A stretch of DNA of 5,033 bases from Mycoplasmataceae bacterium (GTDB lineage Bacteria > Bacillota_I > Bacilli_A > Mycoplasmatales > Mycoplasmoidaceae). A program made the translations under genes and the position numbers. The stretch is from NCBI GenBank assembly GCA_031278855.1, contig JAITJR010000087.1:1-5033 (forward strand). Reading direction: 5' to 3'. Shown one piece after another: positions 1-5,033 of this stretch (positions are counted from its first letter, which is position 1; every line of letters begins with the position of its first letter). The notes under the pieces are model-generated. The model searched no databases, was not told the DNA's origin, and saw only the letters and a list, made by a program, of their open reading frames with translations.

Positions 1-1
1 C

Positions 2-58
2 ACTTTTCCTAACGATGTAATCGAAAAAATATTGGAAAGATACGGAGCGAATAAATAA
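2..58 (+). CDS. C-terminal end of an unidentified upstream gene (partial)
   Basis: The frame starting at base 2 is open up to the TAA at 56-58 and encodes TFPNDVIEKILERYGANK. The frame enters from outside the window, so only 18 residues are visible, too few to identify the protein. The next gene starts 2 bases after the stop, so the two are very probably co-transcribed. The putative ribosome binding site of that gene (GGAG, 44-47) lies inside this coding end. In related GHKL/Z1 operons the upstream gene is often a DNA cytosine methylase, and FPNDVIEKIL could be the last helix after its motif X. That is a guess from context, not something this short tail proves. Confidence 0.6.
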   Translation, partial: TFPNDVIEKILERYGANK

Positions 59-60
59 TT

Positions 61-1821
61 ATGGCAAGTAGAACGATACCAGCAACATGGCAAGACTTTG
101 ATGGAATGAGAGGCGAAAAATCAACTTTTATTCATGCATTTTCTGAATATATTGATAATTCAGTCTCTTCGTACCAAATAAAACATAATAATTCGGTAGC
201 TGGATTAAAAATTGCGATAGATATTGTCACAAACGAAAATGATGAGCAATTTTTTACTGTAATTGATAATGCTGCTGGTATGGATGAAGAAACTTTATAT
301 CAAGCCATTATCCCTACCAATAAAAAAGGAAAAAGCGACACTAAATTAAACCAACACGGAATCGGGATGAAGTTAGCAACATTTTGATTTGGTCGTTCCT
401 TAAAAATTATTACGAAAAACGAAAAAAATAAACAGTTTCAATTGTTGATAGATATAAATGATGAAAATTTATATCATAACGCAGAAGTAGATATTATTAA
501 AAATAACGAAGATGTTTTTAATATTGATGGAATTGAGTACGAAACTGGTACTTATATAAAAGTATGAAATATTAGAACAAAACCTTCTCGCATGCTTCAA
601 AACAGCGAGATGGAAGGAATAACGAAAGGCTTAGGATGAAGATATGCCAACCTTCTAAAAGACATGATCGTGCTAATTAGCTTCACATCATCAAGTGGTA
701 AGAAATATCAATATAAAGTTGATCCGTTCCATGTTAAGCCTTATGTTTTATCAGATGCAAAAGAAGGGTTAGCTAAGAGATCAAATATCAGTTTTGATGG
801 TTCAGAATATGAAAAAGTTGTTGGTTCGCAAATACAGAAAATTTATTCAAAGAATAAAGACGATATTGATGCAATAACTGGAGGGGTTAATTTTTATGAT
901 CAATGGAATAATAACAAGCCTTTACAATTCGACTATGAAACTAGAATAGAAAATTCGAATGTGAAAGTTACATGAGGTATTATTGCATTAAATCAAACTA
1001 GATTAAATGATCCGTATGGTTATAGTGAGCTTACTGGATTTACACTTTTAAACAACGGTAGAGCTATCATGCATGGCCCAAATATCATAAATTATGAAAA
1101 ACAGCGAAACATCATTCCCATTGAAACTTTTCCTTTTCTCAAAAAGGAAGCAACCAGTAAGGAACACATTTATAGACGTCTATATGGAGTAATTGATTTG
1201 ACTGGTGTAGAAGAAGCTGATAGGAATAAAAGTGTTTTTAACTGGGGTGTTTCAGGGAAAGATGATATTTCACGAATAGCACAAGAAATTTTTAAGGCAA
1301 TGAAAGATATTCTTAATGTGATGATGAATGCAGAAAATAACCCAACGATAATCAAAAAAGAATCAATAAATAAACCTTCGACAATAAGAAAAGTTAATGA
1401 TTGCATTCATGAATTACCCGCATTAGACCAATTTAAAACATCCGAGCGAGGCGGAGAATGTCCGATGAATTTTGGTAATAAAATAATTATTTTTAAGATT
1501 AAACACATAACAACCGATGCTAAAAGAGCGTTACAAATTAAAACGATAAATAATAATGAAATAGTTGAAATTTATTTAAACGATCAACATTACTTTTGGA
1601 AAGATTTTTGGAATAAAAATGATGCACTATCTGCTGGATTAAAAGGTAAATTTATTTACCCGTTGGCCGTTGCTTATGCTATTTGTCAAATTCAATTTGA
1701 TAATAAAAGCATGCCATTGTATTCTGACATGCTTCCACAAGAAATAAAAGAAATGTCTTTTGACGATTTTTTTAATGCTGTTCTCGAGAAATTTGAATAT
1801 AAAAATAATGCCAATACATAA
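61..1821 (+). CDS. GHKL-fold ATPase, MutL/MORC-like, of a predicted restriction/defence operon (UGA read as Trp)
   Basis: This is a 586-residue ATPase with an N-terminal GHKL (HATPase_c) nucleotide-binding domain. The N box is E29-Y-I-D-N33, with E29 the likely catalytic base and N33 the Mg ligand. The G1 box is D69-N-A-A-G73 and the G2 box is G100-I-G-M-K104. The following F-W-F-G-R is typical of MORC-like proteins. Residues about 200-370 probably form the second (S5-type) domain. I recognise nothing in the C-terminal third beyond a cysteine near ERGGECP. Four TGA codons (385, 565, 637, 973; residues 109, 169, 193, 305) must be read as Trp, and five other Trp are TGG. Without this the gene appears as fragments. 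The ATG at 61 lies 2 bases after the upstream stop, with GGAG at 44-47 as a distant ribosome site. The end overlaps the Z1 helicase gene by 14 bases, so the products probably work together, with ATP-driven clamp closure on DNA as the family's usual mode. The exact role is inferred from family and neighbour. Confidence 0.85.
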
Positions 1822-3172
1822 ATTAGATAATTTAGCGAAAACAAACAAGCAACGTATATTGCTCATCTGTCAAGTTCAATCAGGAAAAACAAAAAAAATA
1901 ATTGAATTAATTTCTTCGTATTCCTCTTCTCGCGACATTGCGATTGTATTTGGCGGTACTACAAATGTTCTTACTGAACAAACGTTCAAGCGCTTTAAAT
2001 CAGATTTATTGTCTGACACAAAAGAAATTAGAATTTTTTCATTAGATAAAGTTAATAATATTTGACTTTATACATCTAATAAAAATTCTTTTTTTCCTGT
2101 CCTTGTTGTTATAAAGGGCAAGATGTCTCTTCAATTAATTGAAAATTTACTAGAAACAGATGATTTATGGAATAAAAGGATATTACTAATAGATGATGAA
2201 TCAGATTATGCTTCGGTTAATAATTCTAGACATGAAGACAAACGCAGTGCTATTTCAGAAATAATCGAAAAAATTTATGAAAAATCCAAGATTTGTATTT
2301 TTTTTCAAGTCACTGCAACACCTTTTGCAAACATACTATCAAGTGCAAAATATGATGATATACAAATGCTTATGCCTAACGATGAATACACAGGTAGTAA
2401 ATTTTTCTTAAATAAAAAGAATTTTTATAAGTTAATAGATGCTGATAAATCTAAAAGAGAAACATGGAAAGAATCTATAGATCTTTCCTTGGCTACCTGA
2501 TTAGTATCAACAGCAAACTACATATTGAATACAAATTCTGAAATTAAAAGCGAATTTTTAATAAACATTGATTTAAAAACTCCTTCCCACGATGAAATTA
2601 GAAAGCTCATTTATAAACGAGTCTCACTATATAAACGTTATCCTGATAAAATAAATAATTTTATTGAAAAAGCATTAAATGATTTAACTATTAACGAAAG
2701 TATTAAAGCTAATATTTTTAATAAAATTCCTACGATAGTGCAAACCATCAGCAAAGATAATTCAATCGTTGTTTTAAATTCAACAGACGATAGTTCAATA
2801 TATCAGTCGGGGATGTTTAGATTTGCAATTATTATTGGCGGTAATGTGATTTCAAGAGGAATTACTTTTAAATACCTTGTCACTCAATTAATGTTAAATT
2901 CTCCAAACGAAGATAGAGTTATAGATACATTATTACAAAGAGCTAGATGATTTGGTTATAGACATGAACATGACGAAATACAAAAATATATGAATGTATT
3001 CTTAAATCAAAACATATTAGATGTATATAAAGCTGTCGATTCAACTATCGATTTTTTAGAAAAAAATTATAAGGATAAGGACTTAAAAAATAAATTCTCT
3101 AATTTCATAGAAACAGAACTATCAACTTCATGACCAGGAATTAAAATAACAAATAAACCATTAAAAAAATAA
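1808..3172 (+). CDS. Z1-type superfamily II helicase/ATPase (UGA read as Trp)
   Basis: This 454-residue protein carries the hallmarks of the Z1 family. The Walker A motif is QVQSGKT (22-28). The Walker B/DEAD-like box is LLIDDESD (126-133). Motif III is VTATPFAN (168-175). The C-terminal pair is GGNVISRGITF (344-354) and QRARWFGYR (377-385), the latter being the family's arginine-finger region. The W in it is coded by TGA. Four TGA codons (2063, 2498, 2948, 3131; residues 86, 231, 381, 442) are needed as Trp, and two Trp are TGG. Z1 proteins act as ATP-driven DNA translocases or helicases in restriction-type operons. This copy is short: only 21 residues precede the P-loop and about 70 follow RARWFGYR, while many relatives, as I recall them, are several hundred residues longer. 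The ATG at 1808 was chosen because it sits just before the P-loop region and overlaps the preceding stop, suggesting translational coupling. No good Shine-Dalgarno is visible, and an in-frame ATG at 1775 would add 11 residues. Confidence 0.88.
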
Positions 3173-3187
3173 ATATGCATGTATACC

Positions 3188-3207
3188 CAAAATTTTTAAG
3201 AATTTTG
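3188..3207 (+). terminator. AT-rich hairpin just after the Z1 gene, possible weak terminator
   Basis: CAAAATT (3188-3194) pairs perfectly with AATTTTG (3201-3207) around a 6-base loop, starting 15 bases after the helicase stop codon. The stem has only one G-C pair and no clear T run follows, so it may be chance in AT-rich DNA. Its place at the end of the operon is the main argument for it. Confidence 0.25.
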
Positions 3208-3298
3208 AATATTTCAAGTCATAGGAATACATTTGCAATAATAAAAAGTTTTGTAATAAAAGTACATGTGAAAATTATAGAACATAATAAACAGAACT

Positions 3299-3321
3299 CC
3301 CCCCCCAACATCAGTTAGGGG
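3299..3321. terminator. Run of eight C leading into a G+C-rich hairpin, possible terminator between convergent genes
   Basis: Eight C (3299-3306) lead into a hairpin: CCCC-AAC (3303-3309), loop ATCA, then GTT-A-GGGG (3314-3321), seven pairs with one bulged A (3317). The plus strand continues with CTATTTATTTCTT, which could serve as a T-rich tail for the Z1 operon. The minus strand has no T run after the stem. The hairpin sits between the Z1 gene and the decayed hsdS gene, so it could also be the old end of the hsd operon. The C run stands out in an AT-rich region. Confidence 0.4.
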
Positions 3322-3332
3322 CTATTTATTTC

Positions 3333-3774
3333 TTAGGTTTTTCATCCGTCATTCCAGAAAAGGAAACCTAGTGAACCTACTAAAATAAGTATACAAAAAT
3401 TATCTAATTTGGCAAGCAAAGCGATTATTTCACATTGTCATTGATAATTCTTGCTGTTAAGTTGCTTTTTTTTCGTTTCATTCTTGATCAAATTTACGTA
3501 AATTATTTAATATGACTACTTCTTGTTGCCAGTGGAAATAAAGAACCATTAGATAAAGTTAAAATTTTTTTATTTTCTAAATAGAATCATTCAATCAACA
3601 GTATCGGAAACATTTAATTTACCCGAGCCAATTCATCCAAAATTAATTGGGAACTTCAGACTTTACTTCACATAGATAACAACACTTAGCCCAAATTCTT
3701 GGCATCACTATCCAAGTGTTTTATATTCCACACCGTTGAAGCTAAGGTCGGCAACGAGTTTTTATTTTATTCAT
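3333..3774 (-). pseudogene. hsdS: Decayed hsdS, specificity subunit of a type I restriction-modification system
   Basis: Directly after the Fic gene, an ATG (3774-3772) overlaps the Fic stop as ATGAATAA, as in an intact operon. A shift of one frame just downstream gives KLVADLSFNGVEYKTLG (3761-3711), very like the N-terminus of HsdS proteins, which often begin with a stretch ending in GVEYKTLGE. A TAG follows at once (3710-3708). Further scraps lie in different frames. One is NGSLFPLATRSSHIK (in a small open frame at 3613-3503). Another is CEIIALLAKLDNF (within 3437-3390), which resembles the HsdS C-terminal helix that usually reads IVALLDKFD. That last frame stays open to a TAA at 3335-3333 if one TGA is Trp. 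About 440 bases remain where about 1,200 are usual, so most of both target-recognition domains is gone. HsdS would choose the DNA target for the methylase and nuclease; this copy cannot. The N-terminal match is good; the inner scraps and the exact right end are uncertain. Confidence 0.6.
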
Positions 3775-4654
3775 TGCCACTTTCAACCGTGTGGTCTTCT
3801 TCGTAATAATAAGAGTAATCGATGCCTTTCATAAACATTTCACGGTCGTTTATTTTATCAGTTAAAGCAGATTTTAATAAACGCTTTATGTCACTGTCAT
3901 CGGTGTGACTTTTCATCATTGCGTTTAGATAATCGTTTTTGTCAATTTTGCTCCAATCAACGCATTTTTTCAAACTTCGCTTAAAAATTAAATCAAGCCA
4001 AATGCGGGTGCTTCGTCCGTTACCTTCCATAAATGGGTGGACAACATTCATTTCAACATATTTTTCACAAATTTCGTCAAAGGTTGTTTCAGGCATTGTT
4101 TCAATATTTTTAAGAACTATAGGCAAATGTTGGGCAACGCAAAATGTAAACCTGCCTTTGCTTATGGTTAAAGTACGAATGTTGCCCGCAAAATCATAAA
4201 GTCCACCAAAGATATAGGCATGAATTTGTTGCAAACTTTTTATACTTCCCGTGTCTTGCGTGTCAAGTAGCCCGCTTTCCCAAAGGGCATAGGCTTTCTT
4301 TTTGCTTTGCCCGTCAATGGTATTTTCGCCGCAAGTAAGCCATTCCAAAAACTTCGGTACATTTTTGTTTGGGAATGCGGTTGCGAGTTTAACAAGGTTA
4401 TCGCTATCTATTGCGTCCATTAAACGGCGTTTACCATCTGTTGCTAAAAATTTGAAAGCGTGAGCACCACTCACGGTTTGATTTTTCTCGGCAATCAATT
4501 TTCGTTTAAGCCAACGCCAATATGCATTTGGGGCTTTGCTCTCGGTTAAAACTGCACAAATATCAACAATATTAAAAAACCATTTATTGCCTTCTTCGTC
4601 CCAAACGGCACGAACTTCTTTGTCGTTAAAAAAACGAATTGATATTTTACTCAT
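3767..4654 (-). CDS. BRO-N domain / Fic domain fusion protein, probable adenylyltransferase
   Basis: This intact 295-residue protein has two parts. Residues about 1-106 match the BRO-N (phage-antirepressor-like, DNA-binding) domain, with KWFFNIVDICAVLTESKAPN and then YWRWLKRKL. Residues about 118-285 form a Fic domain. The flap region is FGGLYDFAGNIR (149-160), and the catalytic loop is H206-P-F-M-E-G-N-G-R-S-T-R217, with every core residue of HPFx(D/E)GNGRxxR present. Fic enzymes usually transfer AMP from ATP to a target protein. The C-terminal S281-Y-Y-Y-E285 resembles the class III self-inhibition motif (S/T)xxxE(G/N), but the next residue is E, not G or N. The ATG at 4654 is preferred over the in-frame TTG at 4660 because AGGAG lies 7 bases upstream of it. 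The start overlaps the old hsdM stop and the stop overlaps the old hsdS start, so it was the middle gene of a type I operon. All eight Trp codons are TGG, unlike the plus-strand genes. Its target is unknown. Confidence 0.9.
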   Translation of the reverse strand: MSKISIRFFNDKEVRAVWDEEGNKWFFNIVDICAVLTESKAPNAYWRWLKRKLIAEKNQTVSGAHAFKFLATDGKRRLMDAIDSDNLVKLATAFPNKNVPKFLEWLTCGENTIDGQSKKKAYALWESGLLDTQDTGSIKSLQQIHAYIFGGLYDFAGNIRTLTISKGRFTFCVAQHLPIVLKNIETMPETTFDEICEKYVEMNVVHPFMEGNGRSTRIWLDLIFKRSLKKCVDWSKIDKNDYLNAMMKSHTDDSDIKRLLKSALTDKINDREMFMKGIDYSYYYEEDHTVESGNE

Positions 4655-4897
4655 TTTCAATCTCCTAAATTATTTTATCTAACTCGGTGCGTAATACGGA
4701 TTGTTTTTTAACAATTTCAGCATTTAAGAGCGGTTATATCCGTCTCGGTTTTGTCAATTTTCTTTTCAACATATTAACCGTTAAATTAAAGTCGACAATT
4801 TTTAATTTCACCAAATGACACAAGGCGGATTTGAAACAATAGCATCAAAGAGTTCTTCATTAGTGTGCAGTGAATTAAGCAAACTGTCGCCGTGACG
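4647..4897 (-). pseudogene. hsdM: Decayed hsdM, modification methylase of a type I restriction-modification system
   Basis: Three scraps in changing frames match HsdM in order. First, RHGDSLLNSLHTNEEL followed directly by FDAIVSNPP (4897-4823) is the region leading into methylase motif IV, normally NPPY or NPPF. Here the next residue is Cys, and a stop or Trp TGA and then a TAA follow. Second, VEKKIDKTETDITAL (4770-4726) resembles the tail usually read as VE..DTREV.DI..LN. Third, AEIVKKQSVLRTELDKII (4721-4668) continues it, then an in-frame TAG, then EIENE and the TAA at 4649-4647. The Fic ATG overlaps that old stop as ATGAGTAA. Motif IV and the tail are normally well over a hundred codons apart but here lie about 50 bases apart, so a large internal deletion has occurred, along with several frameshifts. 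HsdM would use S-adenosylmethionine to methylate adenine; this remnant cannot. Confidence 0.78.
4662..4666 (-). promoter_or_regulatory. Shine-Dalgarno site that fixes the Fic gene start
   Basis: AGGAG on the minus strand, 7 bases before the ATG at 4654. It is only one base from the alternative TTG at 4660, which rules that start out. The site lies inside the old hsdM coding end, and its first bases form the TAG that now interrupts that reading frame. Confidence 0.75.
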
Positions 4898-5033
4898 AAC
4901 TTATGTAATTATTCATCTGAGTGTCTGGCTTTAATGAGTGCACCTTAAGCACAAAGGTCAGCATAAAGTTCTCCAAGAGATTGTTACTACAAAAACCAAG
5001 CAAACATTATTTAGCACAGTGATATTTTTTTAT
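4898..5033. other. Stretch without a recognisable gene, probably more decayed hsdM
   Basis: No intact gene is visible in either direction up to the window end. On the minus strand, the scrap AATAATTAC next to the RHGDS reading could be the remains of the HsdM phrase that usually reads INYDKF, so the hsdM remnant may continue here. A short open frame reading GELYADLCA, a stop, then GALIKARHSDE has no identity I can name. No promoter or hairpin stood out. Confidence 0.35.

Noticed and set aside
1170..1406. Open frame of 78 codons on the minus strand
   Set aside because: It lies wholly antisense to the GHKL ATPase gene, whose frame is continuous. It has no domain signature or ribosome site.
1639..1866. 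Open frame of 75 codons on the minus strand
   Set aside because: It is antisense to the overlapping ends of the ATPase and helicase genes and looks like a chance product of AT-rich coding DNA.
61..3172. Reading the split frames as true pseudogenes in the standard code
   Set aside because: All breaks are single TGA codons in an unchanged frame, with motifs continuing across them. Real decay would bring frameshifts and other stops, as seen in the hsd remnants.
3173..3766. Transposon or phage attachment site at the module border
   Set aside because: No transposase motif, terminal inverted repeat or target duplication could be found by eye. Only the hairpins and hsdS scraps are visible.
3939..4199. 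Open frame of 86 codons on the plus strand
   Set aside because: It is antisense to the Fic catalytic region, which has clear motifs. It has no independent support.
4655..4660. TTG at 4660 as the Fic start
   Set aside because: The AGGAG site would be only one base away. The ATG at 4654 has 7-base spacing and overlaps the old hsdM stop in the usual way.
4727..4758. TTGACA and TATAAC on the minus strand as a promoter for the Fic gene
   Set aside because: The spacing is about 13 bases, too short for a sigma-70-type promoter, and the bases are explained by the hsdM coding remnant (KIDKTETDI).

Overview
The window looks like a piece of a Mollicutes-type genome (Mycoplasma, Spiroplasma or relatives), or of another lineage that reads UGA as tryptophan. 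It is AT-rich. Its first two large genes are open only if eight in-frame TGA codons are read through, and several of these fall where Trp is expected, for example the conserved RARWFGYR motif of a Z1 helicase. In the standard code each gene would look broken into three or four pieces.

Left part (2-3172, + strand): the last 18 codons of an unidentified gene, then two tightly packed genes. The first (61-1821) is a 586-residue GHKL-fold ATPase of the MutL/MORC type. The second (1808-3172) is a 454-residue Z1-type superfamily II helicase/ATPase. Pairs of this kind are known from predicted restriction-modification or anti-phage operons, usually with a DNA methylase and a nuclease. No nuclease gene follows the helicase here; the upstream gene is cut by the window edge.

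Right part (about 3333-5033, - strand, convergent): the remains of a type I restriction-modification operon in the order hsdM, BRO-N/Fic gene, hsdS. hsdM and hsdS are reduced to frameshifted, internally deleted scraps that still carry recognisable signatures (FDAIVSNPP and the HsdM C-terminal tail; the HsdS N-terminal GVEYKTLG). The gene between them, a 295-residue fusion of a BRO-N domain with a Fic adenylyltransferase domain, is intact. It uses only TGG for Trp (8 of 8) and has stretches of higher G+C, which suggests later arrival from a standard-code donor.

Between the halves (3173-3332) is a short AT-rich stretch with two possible hairpins, one beginning in a run of eight C. The whole reads as a small defence island: a GHKL/Z1 module beside a decaying type I module in which only the Fic gene survives. 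No tRNA, rRNA, CRISPR array or transposase was seen.
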